A DNA stretch of 64,000 nucleotides from contig RPFO01000175.1 of NCBI GenBank assembly GCA_009746045.1, positions 5,107,414 to 5,171,413 on the forward strand. The letters are read 5' to 3'. Numbering within the stretch: position 1 is the stretch's first letter; each line of letters begins with the position of its first letter. The notes under the pieces were generated by a model. The model worked only from the letters and a program-made list of their open reading frames with translations. It did no database searches and was not told the DNA's origin. The DNA comes from Mesostigma viride. Its lineage: Eukaryota; Streptophyta; Mesostigmatophyceae; Mesostigmatales; Mesostigmataceae. Below are positions 21,565 to 36,310 of this stretch, piece by piece. The position numbers were made by a program, and so were the translations under genes.

Positions 21565-21735
21565 GTGGCCAACATTGGAAATACCGCCATATCAAAGAGA
21601 CAACCAGCGCAGGCCAGAAATCGGGAGAATCCGGACCATGGTAGCTCGAGCCTGCCGTTATCTTTTCCGCGTTTTCGAGTCGTTCAGGATGATGAAGATG
21701 AATGGTGATGGAAATGTGTATCCTTGTGCATTGAA
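21565..21735. repeat. Dispersed repeat, GAGACAACCAGCGCAGGCC family
   Basis: About 150-170 bp containing GAGACAACCAGCGCAGGCCA, GAATCCGGACCATGGTAGCT and GATGGAAATGTGTATCCTTG. Other copies: 43895-44035 (opposite strand), 59030-59113 (opposite strand), and the head alone at 37438-37480 and in the 44010-44160 array. Confidence 0.75.
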
Positions 21736-23155
21736 ATTATGGCTGGCTTACGTGTGGAGCGACTAGATGACCTAGACGGTGGGGCCGGAAACAGCATGCT
21801 TGATCAGGGCGTGTGTTTCTAGCCTAACTGGCCGGGAGTGTCTAGTGGTGAGCACCATTGCTGCGATCGCTCTCCCACCATTTACGAGGAAATACCCGCA
21901 AATGGAAAACCACTGAAAAGGTCTAGCTAGTCAGTCATCACGTTAGCCATGCCATGATTCCAAACGTCCAAGAACTGCACACGGTGCAAAGGCAAAAAGC
22001 CGGAGGACAGCACTTTCAAATGTGCGGCGGGAACCAAAAGCCCGCGGATGCCAGAAAACATCGTGTTGCGGCAGCGACGCGACGATGTGGACAACGAATC
22101 CAGTGCCAAGCTCGGAACGGCCGCAAAGGAGATCTGGCATCACATATGTTTGTCTCCGCGATATGATTTTAGCTGACATGCAGAGCACAGACACTGTTGG
22201 CGTCATCCGCTCAACCCCTCTTATTCAGACATGGGACCTCGGATGTGTAGGATTAGTAGCGTTGCCCAGGCGGACATTGTCAAAGACTACGACCCCCCAG
22301 TTGTGGGTCCTAGGAAATTTAACAAGCATGATTGTCTCCTTGTTGATAGGCATTAATTAATCCTTGATGATAGGCATTGCTTGCGTGCAAGATTAGCTCG
22401 AGGCCCATATTTTAGACTACTAGCTGAGCTGTGGACATACATGTTGTTATTGACGTCTTGACGGATATTGACGTCTTGGGGTGACTTCCACTATATCTTC
22501 TTTGGGGAATTCAGAGATCCCGGTCCCCCAACATGGACATGAGACTAATTAAAATCAATTAATCAATGTCATGAATAGAGCGCGTTCATGACGTTCAGTC
22601 ATGAACAGAGCCCTAACCTTAAACACATAAGAAAACAATTATGGCGGGCCATGTGACCAATGTAAGAAGCTTAGCCCCCAAACATATTGTTGTCTCACGT
22701 AATGAATCACTTGCTGATCAACAAATCGATGGTTATCTCATAGGCACAATGTACCTCTGACCATCATTGCTGGCCCATGCATGCATGCACCAATGGCAGC
22801 CTACATGACACATACATCGCTTATTTGCCATGTAAAAAATGCGACAAAGTGTCCATATAGGTACTCATAGATTAGCACAAATTCCTTAGCACGATGTGGA
22901 CAACTTTACTTAACGGTGAAAGCCTGTCTCGCCCTTATTGCCTTGAGGGTTCCCGGCGATAGGTCCTGTCTGTTGGTCGACATTTTTCTTTTGCAGCTGG
23001 CCATCGTCGGTAGGTATGAATGATCTCGATGCTAGCAATTACGATGATGATACCCGAGGTAGTCTATACCTAGGATCGAGAGCTTCTTCTTGTATGGCAA
23101 TGCCGGCAGTTAACTATTACTCCGAATAAAGAGTTAAGAGGTTGGCCCTCGGCAG
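21736..23155. other. CACTA-like interior without recognisable genes
   Basis: Short frames only; no domain, RNA gene or long repeat recognised. Confidence 0.6.
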
Positions 23156-23303
23156 TCGGCATGGCGATCACGGAGCGATGACGGGGCGATGACGGGGCGA
23201 TGACGGGGCGTTGACGCGCGTGATGAATAGGATCTGTTTGACAGGCGGCGGCTATTGGTAATATAGATTGTTGATTAAGAGAAGAGTTTAGATGTTGGCC
23301 CGT

Positions 23304-23338
23304 GGGCGATGACGGTGACGGCGTCACCGTCATCGCCC
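23304..23338. repeat. Perfect palindrome, 17-bp arms
   Basis: GGGCGATGACGGTGACG, one-base spacer, then its exact reverse complement. It could form a tight hairpin or cruciform. Confidence 0.95.
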
Positions 23339-23585
23339 TCGACGGGCGTCATGAATACGACCTTTTTGATATGCGGCGGCTATTGGTAATATAGGTCGTT
23401 GACTACTACTCCGAATACAAATGTAAAGAGTTAAGAGGTTGGCCCTCGGCTGGCTCGGCATGGCGATCACGGGGCGATGACGGGGCGATGACGGGGCGTT
23501 GACGCGCGTGATGAATAGGATCTGTTTGATAGGCGGCGGCTATTGGTAATATAGATTGTTGATTAAGAGAAGAGTTTAGATGTTG

Positions 23586-23639
23586 GCCCGTCGAGGGCGA
23601 TGACGGTGACGGTCGTCACCGTCATCGCCCTCGACGGGC
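23586..23639. repeat. Perfect palindrome, 26-bp arms
   Basis: Arms 23586-23611 and 23614-23639 are exact reverse complements separated by two bases. The core is the same sequence as the palindrome at 23304, with 9 extra matching bases outside. Confidence 0.95.
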
Positions 23640-23895
23640 GTGATGATAAGCCCATGTTTGATATGCGGCAGCTATTGGTAGTATAGGTCGTTGACTATCA
23701 CTCCGAATAAAGAGTTAACAGGTTAAGGCCCTCGGCCGGGCGATGACGGGGCGATGACGGGGCGTTGACGCTCGTGATGAATAGGACCTGTTTGATAGGC
23801 GGCGGCTATTGCTAATATATAGGTCGGATATTTGTGTACCACCCCCCTCCTTCCCGCGGCAGGTACGCAGCGACCCGCTGTTGCATGTCCTGGCT

Positions 23896-24290
23896 GCAAT
23901 TGTGTATCACTTGTACGGTATTTGTGTATCACTTGTAGCGTATTTGTGTATCACTTGTCCTCCTTCCCACGGCAGGTACGCAGCGACCCGCTGTTGTCCT
24001 GGCTGCAATTGTGTATCACTTGTACGGTATTTGTGTATCACTTGTAGCGTATTTGTGTATCACTTGTCCTCCTTCCCACGGCAGGTACGCAGCGACCCGC
24101 TGTTGTCCTGCCTGCAATTGTGTATCACTTGTACGGTATTTGTGTATCACTTGTAGCGTATTTGTGTATCACTTGTCCTCCTTCCCACGGCAGGTACGCA
24201 GCGACCCGCTGTTATACTGGCGGTATTTGTGTATCACTTGTAGCGTATTTGTGTATCACTTGTACGGTATTTGTGTACCACCACCCTCCA
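23896..24290 (+). repeat. 109-bp tandem repeat, about 3.5 units
   Basis: TTGTGTATCACTTGTACGG recurs at 23900, 24009 and 24118. Each unit also contains TCCTTCCCACGGCAGGTACG and CAGCGACCCGCTGTTGTCCT. Frames through it (VYHLYGICVSL...) are repeat translations. Confidence 0.92.
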
Positions 24291-26125
<1,835 letters not shown>

Positions 26126-26129
26126 ATAA

Positions 26130-26530
26130 TGCAGCTTGCAAACGGCAAGGGCAAGCACCCGGGTAAGAGCAAAGGCAACCGCACGAGCAAAGGAAAGGGA
26201 AACTGGAAGAGCAAGCACAAGGCCAAGGAAAGGACAAAGGCACTTGTGCTTGCCAAAAGGGCAGGCTCAAGGGAAATGACAAGGGCAAGGGCAGGGGCAG
26301 GCACAAGGGAAGCGGATAAGGGCAAGGGCAGGCGCAAGGGAAAGAGATTAGGACAAGTCAAGCACGAGGGAACGGACAAGGGCAAGGGCAGGCACAAGGG
26401 AAAAGATGAAGACAAGGGCAGGCACTAGGGAAAGGATGAGGGCAACGGCAAACACTGGGGATCAAAGGATAGGGGCAAGGGCAGATGCTAGGGTAACAGT
26501 TAGGGCAAAGGCAGGCACAAGAGAAGAATA
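26130..26530 (+). repeat. Degenerate purine-rich minisatellite
   Basis: Irregular repeats of AAGGGCAGGCACAAGGGAAA-like phrases, purine-rich on the plus strand. The Lys/Gly/Arg-rich frame through it is low complexity. Confidence 0.8.
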
Positions 26531-26769
26531 AGGGGCCGTGAAGTATAAGTGGAAATGCGGGTGGCGACATGGGGTTCGATCGGGCCTGCTGATGCAAATG
26601 CAGATTTCAACTGCAGTGACAAACACAAGCGTAGACATAGGCAACGACAAATTCCTTGCATGCGTGCCTTGCTCTTCACCGGCTGGCTCGTTTGCTAGTT
26701 GTCTAACAGTTTCTACCGATAAACATCACTTGCCATTGTAAGGTCTGCCTTGCTGCCGTGCTAGTGGGT

Positions 26770-26995
26770 AGCTGGGTGATCGTGCTTGTTCCTTGTCAAG
26801 GGAGGGATGCATGTGGAGTAGGTGGGTGGGTGTGCTTGTTCCTTGCCAAGGAAGGGATGCACAAAGGTTAGATAGGTGCACGTGCTTGTTTCTTGTCAAG
26901 GGAGGGACGCACAAAGGGTAGGTGGGGGCACATGGTTGTGCCTCGTCAAGGGCGGGATGCACGAAGGGTAGGTGGGGGCATGTGGTTGGTCCTTG
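26770..26995 (+). repeat. About 50-bp minisatellite, four units
   Basis: Units contain CTTGTTCCTTGTCAAGGGAG, GGATGCAC and AAGGGTAGGTGGG. Confidence 0.85.
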
Positions 26996-27119
26996 TCTTT
27001 TCACCGCCCAAGCGATGGCGATGTAGCATGCATTATACATTTATTCGTGCATTAAAAATCACTTTCCTTACAAGCGGCCTTAGCCGACTCCATCTGCCGT
27101 TGCCATTTCTCCGTATTGC

Positions 27120-27424
27120 ATTGTCCGGACACGGTTTTTGTGTCGCAGGTCTTCCCCCGTAAAGGCACAAGCTGCCTGCGCGCGGAATTATGTGCAGACA
27201 CCTCGGTTTCCAACACGACGGCTTCCCGCACATATCGAGCTCTGGATGTACAACATCTTCCCCCGGCGCACTTGCTCCCGGATGGAGCTTCTGTGCGGTG
27301 CCGACATCCCCGGAGCTGTCCTAAGCACCGCATGGAAACAGTATTTCAAGCCACGAAGAGAAGCCACGAATTTGATATTGACTTGATATTGTCGTCAGAA
27401 GACTTGATATGCTATTTTCTGTGA
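27120..27424 (+). other. Possible 3' exon inside the CACTA-like element
   Basis: After a possible acceptor (TTTTTGTGTCGCAG, about 27148) two frames stay open for 80-100 codons to about 27386 and 27424, followed by TGTAA at about 27450. It could be the last exon of a decayed transposase, but no domain is recognised. Confidence 0.2.
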
Positions 27425-27714
27425 AGGCGTTGGATTTTTGTGCATGACATGTAATCCTGCATTTAATAATGAAATTTTTTATGAAATAGGAACTCGTCTT
27501 GCATGAGCCTTGCTGCAAATGCCATTCATTTTTTTCCCCCGGGTAAATGGGTGTTAGGGGTTAGGTTGACCGAAATGATAAGTGAAATCAAAGTGAAATT
27601 CTGATAAGTGACATGCGTACTGCAATTCAGAACGACATAGCGACATGATTGTAGTACCGGTAGTGTACGCGAGAAGCATACGACGTCGTAACCTACGGGA
27701 CCGAGTACCGGGAT

Positions 27715-27895
27715 CGTAAATTACCAACTCGTAAATTACTACCTCGCAAATTACTACCTCGTACCTTACTACCTCGTAAATTACTACCTCGTACATTACT
27801 ACCTCGTACATTACTACCTCGTACATTACTACCTCGTAAATTACTACCTCGTAAATTACTACCTCGTAAATTACTACCTCGTAAATTACGACGTC
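27715..27895. repeat. Subterminal 15-bp repeats of the CACTA-like element
   Basis: About 12 copies of CTCGTAAATTACTAC, with variants CGCAAATT, CGTACCTT and CGTACATT. Arrays of short motifs next to the TIRs are transposase-binding sites in known CACTA elements. Confidence 0.88.
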
Positions 27896-27983
27896 GGATC
27901 TTACCTCGGATCTAACTCGTAGCTTACGAGAAAGATCCGAACTCTTATACAAACGGTAAGAGTAGTCTGTGCCGTAAATTACC

Positions 27984-28039
27984 ACCTCGTAATTTACGCC
28001 TCGGATCCTTTTTACTACCCTCGGACGAAAAGTATAGTG
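27984..28039 (-). repeat. Right TIR of the CACTA-like element
   Basis: Exact reverse complement of 16047-16102, ending GTATAGTG. Confidence 0.93.
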
Positions 28040-29013
28040 CTCAATGCAGGCCAAGACTATGTCTGCAAAGCCACTGACATTAAAAGGGCCTTCCTCAGGG
28101 GGGACCCAGAAAAGGCTGAATCTGTGTGGAAAGGGAAGATGTACGTGGTAGACACCCCAGCTGTGTGGAAACCTTATATTGATGAGCCCCACCTTATCAT
28201 CAACATTGGGGTGGAAGGGCTTGTCAGTGCCCCAAAAATTTTCAGAGACTCAGCAGAGGAAGTATTCAAAAAGCTCAAGGCCACGTATGATGACCTGGAC
28301 GGGCCATGCTTTTTTGTTGTACCCACCCCCTCTGGACTGCTGCTCTTTGTGTGGCATGGAGATGACCAACTCATTTGTGGGCCTAGAGCTGAGGTGGAAA
28401 CATTTATTCAGCAGGTCCAGGAATCATATGAGATTGGCAAACAGGTGGAATTGAGCACAACCCCCATCCAGTTCTGTGGCATCATGTTGCAGCTGCATAG
28501 GCAGCCAGATCAGTGGGTCTGCTCTCTCTCCCCTCCTGCAGAATATATCCAAGATTGTCTAGATCTGCTGCAGGACAACTACCTCCCCTTACACATGTGT
28601 GCCACTGTTCAGGGCAAACTGGGGTGGTGGTCAGCCATCTGTGGGGCTCCCTTAGCTGTCATCAGCAGGGTCACCCATGATGTTCTAGTCAAGATAAAAT
28701 GCAGTCACATCAGGAAGTTGGTCAATGACTGTCCCCCCCTCATCCTCCATGGCCTGAATCTGATGGAAGACATCCACATCCAATGTGTCATGGACAGCTC
28801 CATGGAGAGCAGAACAATCAATCAGATGGGGGCACGGGAATCAGGGCTGTTTTTTCTCACCAACAGGAGGCCACCTATTTTTCCAGCTGGACTCATGTGG
28901 ATGATGAGGACAACCCAGCAGACGCTCTAACGAAGCTGCGTGATGCTGCTGGCCAACAGTACCAGCTCCTCTTTCAGAACATGAACCCCTATGATATCAG
29001 AGTCAGTGTTTGA
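28040..29013 (+). CDS. pol: RT-RNase H of the copia-like element (continuation after the insert)
   Basis: Continues the RT cut at 16046. CKATDIKRAFLRG holds the first catalytic Asp (the DVK.AFL block of copia RTs) and LLLFVWHGDDQLICG holds the catalytic DD, with W-H-G-D-D in place of Y-V-D-D. FCGIMLQLHRQPDQW and VQGKLGWWSAICGAPLA are the later copia blocks. RNase H is short: CVMDSSMESRTINQM, then a frame change near 28850, then WTHVDDEDNPADALTKL (the AD..TK block). Part of RNase H appears deleted. Stop at about 29011-29013. Confidence 0.85.
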
Positions 29014-29389
29014 ATAAATGACTGGCCATAGCACAGTACACAACCACCACACCCCCTTACCACAGCGATAGCTGCTGGGCGCCATAAAATTCAACACATT
29101 CGTTGTGGGGTGTGAGTGCTGGCTAGGTCAGATTTGTATCCATTTGCAGCTTGAGGACACAAGCTTTGTATCCACTTACTTAATGTGTGCTTCAGTATAA
29201 CTGGCCAAACCAGCCAGCTGTGTACACCTTATTTAATGTGCAATATAACACCTGGCCAGAACAGCCAGCTGTAACCAACCTGGCTCAACCAGCCATGTCT
29301 CTTTTGTACCCCTAATCAACTTAAAAACAATAACAATAATGTTGGGGGTGCAGACCTGCATCAAGAAATAAATAATAAAACAATACTGG
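29014..29389 (+). other. 3' internal region of the copia-like element
   Basis: Noncoding, with repeated CTGGCCA..CCAGCCAGCTGT phrases (29200-29290). No clear purine tract precedes the LTR (the last bases are AATAAAACAATACTGG). Confidence 0.6.
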
Positions 29390-29875
29390 AGTTAGTCTCC
29401 ATGCTTTGCTGTAGACTAAGTCTCAAAGGCATTGTGAATACAACGTATGAATATAAGCCTTGTAAACCTACGTTGGTATGTGAATATAAATACCACGTGG
29501 GCTATGCAGATAGGAATGCTAGTCGAGTCGCATACGTTTCCCTAGATAGGTACTTTGGGTACTGGGGTACGTGACAGATGTCAGTACCCAGTATACGTAG
29601 TGTCCTGTCATTGGACGGTACTAGAGTATCCTAGATAGGGACCGTACTGCAGCGTGCATTGATCTGTGATCACACGATGCAGTGACTAGACTGCTACCTG
29701 TCATCGTGCGGCCTCGGGCCAACGGTCTGCACCCAACGGTCACTGGCGGCGCAGCCGGTGAGAGTAACGTTGATAAAGGGTAAACCTATTTTCTAATGAA
29801 CCAAGCAATTCATTGCTCTCAGCACACCGTGTTCTCAAGCAATATACCACGTCGTTCATTTCTCATTTCCTAACT
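29390..29875 (+). repeat. 3' LTR of the copia-like element
   Basis: 486 bp, AGTTAG...CTAACT, followed by the TSD copy GTAAT at 29876-29880. Confidence 0.93.
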
Positions 29876-29991
29876 GTAATCTGTCCAAGTTGCCAAATTT
29901 CTAGTATGCATTTCTATCATGCACAGCTTCGATCTCACATCTGATACAGTACAAGGTACTTATTTACCCCCGTGGGACACAACATTGATCG

Positions 29992-31110
<1,119 letters not shown>

Positions 31111-31353
31111 GTACTTAGTTACAGTCCTGGCTGTAACAAACGCTTGTTTGCGACAGTCGCGGAGAGTACACTGGGTCATCCATGGCCTCATGGGCCGGAC
31201 CAGCCTATGGATCCACCCTGGATCCACTACGGTACACTAATCATACTTTAACCCTGTCGGACCACCGGCGCGGGAATAAACGCGGAATTACGCAGTCCAA
31301 ATGCGCGTGTAACTCTAACGATCTGGATCAAGCTAGTAACGTGCGTGCCCACC

Positions 31354-31527
31354 CAACTCAACTCAACTCAACTCAACTCAACTCAACTCAACTCAACTCA
31401 ACTCAACTCAACTCAACTCAACTCAACTCAACTCAACTCAACTCAACTCAACTCAACTCAACTCAACTCAACTCAACTCAACTCAACTCAACTCAACTCA
31501 ACTCAACTCAACTCAACTCAACTCAAC
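31354..31527 (+). repeat. (CTCAA)n microsatellite, first array
   Basis: About 35 units. It flanks the LINE fragment at 31637-32948 on its left. Confidence 0.98.
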
Positions 31528-31636
31528 TTTTCCGGTGAAATGGGTGTTAGTTTATTTCCATATAACAGTTAAGGTGACCCAGGTATGCCAAAAATAGCCT
31601 GAAATGCCTAGTTTTGCCTAAATTGGGGTGCCCGCA

Positions 31637-32948
31637 TTAATAAGGCGCGCCCTGCGACCAAGGTAGCCATTGTACTGTAGATATATCGTCATCCGGCATA
31701 CGTGTAAAGACCTGGTTCATGCCCATGAGTGCATGGAAGACTTCCAGGGGGCTGGGGGTGTCATTGTTAGGGCCCGGGTCCCATACTTTGTGTTGTTCCG
31801 TCGCCAGGAGCCAGTAACGACGCATAGCCAGGTTCCAAGAGGAGATAAACCGGCGGACCACGGCACCTCTCGTGTACGCGGCACGTAACGTGAATACGGT
31901 CTCGTTGCGAACTTGCCATATGGTGTGAAGCATCGTCGTGCGTAGCCATATCCATGCCATCTGGTTGGCTGTGAGGCTCGCGTCCCGTAATCCCGTGATG
32001 CCGAAAATAACCGTAGATAGTGTGACGGTGGTGGGGGGAGCTGTAATAGCCATCCACTTGGCCCATATACCCAGCAGCCATTGCCAAACCCCTGCGAGTT
32101 GGCAGTCCAGAAATCTGTGCTCAATTGTTTCATCTGGAAAGTTGCATAAGCACGCCGCCGCGTGGGAGTACCGGTGGTGCAATTGGGAATTGACCCCGAT
32201 GGCCCGATGCATAAGCAGGTGCTGGACGTCGGTGGCCCGTTTGTCAACCAATGGGTGATCAACTGCCAAGGTAATGTTCTTGATCCAGGCGGGTGTAGCC
32301 CGGCCACTCGGGGTGCCAGCGCAGGCGACCCGGGTGCATCCTATGATTTTTATGTAGAAGTAGCCGGTATCCCCAGTCTGCCGTGTACTCGAATAGGCAT
32401 TTCGTCATGGGGGTGCCGCCAGATGTGAGGACCCACCCAAATTCTAGCGGGTCTAGAGCAAGCGTGTCCAGTCGCCCCTTGCCAACATGTAGCCATGTGG
32501 TGTCGCGTATCACTGTGGTGGGGTCCAAGGGTAACATGCACGCCTGTGACAGTGACCACGGGACCACTCGAATGCGGTGACATTGAAATGCTGGAATGTA
32601 GGCGTACGATGTAATCAATTTGCCGAGAAGTCCTTGACCGTCGGGTGTCTCCTGGAGCAATTGTATGGTAACGCCCGTCGACGCGACCGCAACGATGCAG
32701 CCCTTATGTATGGACGTGTCGCGATCCGGGTAATAGCTCACCCATTCCCCGACTTGTAGGGGTTTGCGTGGGGTTGTCATGAGGGTATGCCATCCTGCGG
32801 GAATTGCTTGTAGAAGGTTGTCCCAAGCTGGTCGGCTGGGCATGTTTGCGATCCACGCACTGATTTCCGTGTATGTTAGGAGGCGATATCGGTCACCGTC
32901 AGCCGCGTATAAATCGATGATTCGCGTAACCGGCGGGTTGGCCGTCAA
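31637..32948 (-). pseudogene. L1-type LINE ORF2 C-terminal region (zf-RVT)
   Basis: Minus-strand frames from 32948 to 32259 and from about 32270 to 31637 belong together after one frameshift near 32265. The second half has the zf-RVT pattern seen at the end of plant L1 ORF2 proteins: HRAIGVNSQL, CLCNFPDETIEHRFLDC, GVWQWLLGIW, then WQVRNETVF. The first half (about 230 aa; WLHVGKGRLDTLALD, YYPDRDTSIHKGCIV) is the region between RT thumb and zinc finger. The RT core is missing. It lies between two (CTCAA)n arrays of the same orientation. Confidence 0.72.
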
Positions 32949-32984
32949 AAAGCCCTCATATGGGTTGCGGCCGCTTAAAACACC

Positions 32985-33174
32985 TAACTCAACTCAACTC
33001 AACTCAACTCAACTCAACTCAACTCAACTCAACTCAACTCAACTCAACTCAACTCAACTCAACTCAACTCAACTCAACTCAACTCAACTCAACTCAACTC
33101 AACTCAACTCAACTCAACTCAACTCAACTCAACTCAACTCAACTCAACTCAACTCAACTCAACTCAACTCAACT
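32985..33174 (+). repeat. (CTCAA)n microsatellite, second array
   Basis: About 38 units, same strand and unit as 31354-31527 and 36635-36905. Confidence 0.98.
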
Positions 33175-34375
33175 CCACAACACCGCGAACCCGCCAAATT
33201 TTGACATAAATTATTGTCCGGATTTCGTCCGAGATCTAGATTTTTCCCGCGCCGCGAGAGACGAAAACGACGAAAACACCCATGGCGGTCGAGCATCAGC
33301 TAGCGTTCTGAAACCTGCGTCATTTCAGCCGCCTGAGGTGTCAAAACGAAGCTTACATCACGATTAATCCATGGAATAAGTTTGGAATGATATGCGCTGT
33401 GATTGCGACGAGGGCATTGAGCGGGACAAATATTTTTTTTGCAGCGCACAATTTTTTTCGCGAAATCCAGATTTCTCGGTGGTACGTGTCTCACGGTCCT
33501 GGATACGGGAGGAAACGAAAAACCCGGCACGATAGCTCAGCTTGTTCGTTATAATATTCCCGAAGAGGTTAGTGTTTTCGTTTTTTGAGTTTCGCTTTTA
33601 ATTTTCCGGCATTTGCGTGAATAAACTGGGGGGTGCGAAATCCGTCTGTTTCTTGCGTCATGCAATGCATATCTTTATCGTCAGATAATTACCTCTTTAG
33701 GCTATGCCCGACCTTCCTATACTGCCAGCCTGCGGCAATAAGCCAGCAGGACATATGGCGTGCACGAGATTCCGCGCAAAGGTCCTAATGGTCTCCCGGC
33801 TGTGCAATAAGTGCGGTAAAAACTGCGAAAATTGCTTATAATGCCTGTAGAAAGCTCTTTGCGACAGTGTTTTCCAAGCGAGTTTATCGTTCTTTTGACG
33901 CCCGATACAAAAGGCAAAGGGGGGCATCGTTTTTAATTAGTCGGCATGCGGTTTCGAGGTGTGATGGGCCGGGCAGAGGACCTCGCCACGACACGCTGGG
34001 TTCAAGCTTCGCATCTCCCGGCAGCCATAAAGAAGCGCAGATTAAGCGAGGTGAGCGAGCTAGAGGGCCCAGGATCGCTGCTAACGCAAGGCAGCTTCTC
34101 AAAGGGTAGAGAGCTGGATTAATAAGACGTTCTCAAGTGCATTTTGCAGTGGTTATTGCCACCTTGTCCAGATATTTGCCCTCGTCTTTCTGATTTAAAG
34201 ACTGTTTTAAAGAGGGATAGGATAACGTTTCCAACGTTGTTGCTCATTCATTAAAGTAAAGAAAGAGCCTTTTCAGTTGCTGACAACGAGATGGAAGCTG
34301 CCTCATGCAAACTACCCATGCAATGCAAGTGATGCAACGTGAGGCCATGCATGGCTAACGTTGACTTCATGCGTG
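33175..34375. other. Unassigned region
   Basis: Short frames on both strands only; no domain, RNA gene or repeat recognised. Confidence 0.6.
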
Positions 34376-35620
34376 AGTTGGGCAGGTGGCTGGCTAGGTG
34401 TGTGGCTGGCTAGGTGAACGGGGCGTGTATGGAGGGACCTGATGGTGCGGGCGTGCGAGGGCAAATGGGCGGGCACATGCCTGGCTGGTTTGGGTGTTGG
34501 GTGGTTAGGTGGTTTGGTGATCGGGTTGTTGAGTGGTTAGGTGGTTAGGTAGTTGTGTAGCTGGTTGATTGGTTGGTTGGTTGTTCAGTTGCCCTGGAAG
34601 TCTTGGGTGGGAGGCTTAGGCTGTAGATGCTTCAAGGGATTCCTAGACATGGGTGGGTTCAATGGCAGGTGGCTGGCTGAAAGGTGGATGCCTTGGTAAA
34701 TGGCTGGCCGAGTAGCTGGGAGCACAGGCAGGTGGAGAGGGTGGGTGGATGGGTGGCTGGTCATGATGGGTAGACGAGTGTTAGGGTGATCGGTTGTAGG
34801 CAGATGGCCAGGTGTCTGCGTGATGATAGGCTTTGGAGACTCCTAAGTGGGTGGGTAGTTAGATGTGTGAGTGAAACAATTGCATGGGTTTGAGGATGGT
34901 GGGTTAGTGGTTGGGTGGTTAGGGATGCGTGTGGGTGGGTGGGTTGGTGGATGGGCCATTGGTGGTTGGTGGCTGGTGGATGTGTAGATGACTAGGTGTG
35001 GGTCGGTGGGCGAAGGGACGGGTAGATGGGCGGGTGGGCGCACAGATATGGATGCGTGGGTGGGTTTATGGTTGGGACCGACTCACCTGATATCGCTGGT
35101 GAAGGGCTGTGCAGGTTGGGGGTGAGGTGGGGGGTGGCTGGCTGAGAAAGTGCATGTGTGGGTGGGTCAGTGGGTATAAGGGTGGGGGGGCACTGAGTGG
35201 TTGAGTGGGTGGGTGGGTGGGTGGGTCAAGGGTGGGTGGCCGGATGGTGCATATGGGGCATGCTGGCTGGGTGTTTAGGTGGTTGGGTGGTTGGGTGGTT
35301 GGCTCATTGGATGGGTGAGTGCTTCCTTATTACCTATTATAGGTGTGTGGGTTGCAAGCGCAGGTGCCTTGCTGGGTGGGTGAATGTCCAAGTGGGTTGG
35401 TTAAGCTGGTTGGGTGCCTAGGTGCATGCGTGGTTATATAATAAGGTGGGTTAGCACGTGCACGGCTGGCTGGCTGGCTTTGGTCACTAGGTGGGTGGAC
35501 GTGTGGGTGGCTGGGTGCACGGGCGCGCAAGAGTGTAAGCAGTTCATTGGGTGGGTGACCAGGTGGCTGCATGGGTGGGTTACTGCATGGGTGGCTCGGT
35601 GCCCACAAAGCACAAGAGAT
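34376..35620 (+). repeat. Degenerate TGGGTGGG / GGTTGGGTGG minisatellite region
   Basis: Over 1.2 kb of G/T-rich sequence on the plus strand with irregular GGTGGGTGGG, GGTTGGTTGG and GGCTGGCTGG runs. Translations such as VGGWVGQGW are low complexity. Confidence 0.85.
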
Positions 35621-36100
35621 GGAGACATGGGATATGCCAATACCATATCACGTGAGCATACGTGGATGCCAGGTGACATGTGCCAGCGGCTGGGTGTCAC
35701 TTCACCTTGATGTTCGCTCGGCATGTTCTTGACATGTATTACACGTATATATCACGCATGGTGCGTGTTGGTAGCAACCAAATGGCTGTGTTCTAGTGAC
35801 GTGGCATGTATTGTCCACCTTTCCTTCCCATTTTGCAATGTGCCAAGTAGTTTAAAGGTATGGTGTTATGGGGTATATATGGACGTGCACTGCGCATCAC
35901 AGCAATGTGGCATACTGGCAATGTCTACCTTACATTATACATTCTGCTAGCTATGGTCACCACTCAGGCATTCACATGCCCCAAGGTTTTGCACGCTGTT
36001 TGTACTAGTCATTCTTGAGTTGCCTGCAAAGAATTAACATGATGTGCCCTAGCTTGGGGAGTGTCTTGGTGGTTAGTGTTGTTAAAATTGTGATAAAAAA
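35621..36100. other. Unassigned region
   Basis: No gene or repeat recognised. Confidence 0.5.
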
Positions 36101-36102
36101 GA

Positions 36103-36310
36103 GCCAAAATGGTGACAAATGCAGGCAAATGTCACCATTTTGGGCTCCGTATGATCTGAATTTTTGCACATGAATTGTGGGGACCCTGTGTCAGGTGTTG
36201 GCATGATGACAATAGGTTTGGGTGTCATTCTGACATTATTTGGATTTAATATTAATTAAAAATTGCCATTTACGACAAATGCTAGCACTATTTTGCTAGC
36301 ATTTGTCACT
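36103..36310. repeat. Two related hairpins in a diverged tandem duplication
   Basis: AAAATGGTGACAAATGCAGG...CAAATGTCACCATTTT (about 36112-36142) and GACAAATGCTAGC...GCTAGCATTTGTC (36274-36308) are inverted repeats with arms of 13-16 bp. Each is followed by GGGCTCCG(T)ATG and an ACTTTGTACA/TTTTTGCACA phrase, so they look like two copies of one unit. Confidence 0.75.

Larger units (their letters stand above)
23156..23830. repeat. Diverged tandem repeats with GATGACGGGGC runs and palindromes
   Basis: Alternating units contain CGATGACGGGGCGATGACGG, then GTGATGAATAGGATCTGTTT, then GGCGGCTATTGGTAATATAG, then a palindrome. The series recurs at about 23160, 23340, 23470, 23640 and 23735. Confidence 0.85.

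Noticed and set aside
23896-24290. CRISPR-like regular repeats
   Set aside because: Units are plain 109-bp tandem repeats without unique spacers, in a eukaryotic transposon.
31182-31572. Frames of repeated STQLN
   Set aside because: Translations of the (CTCAA)n array; the same applies at 32764-33367 and 36584-37123.
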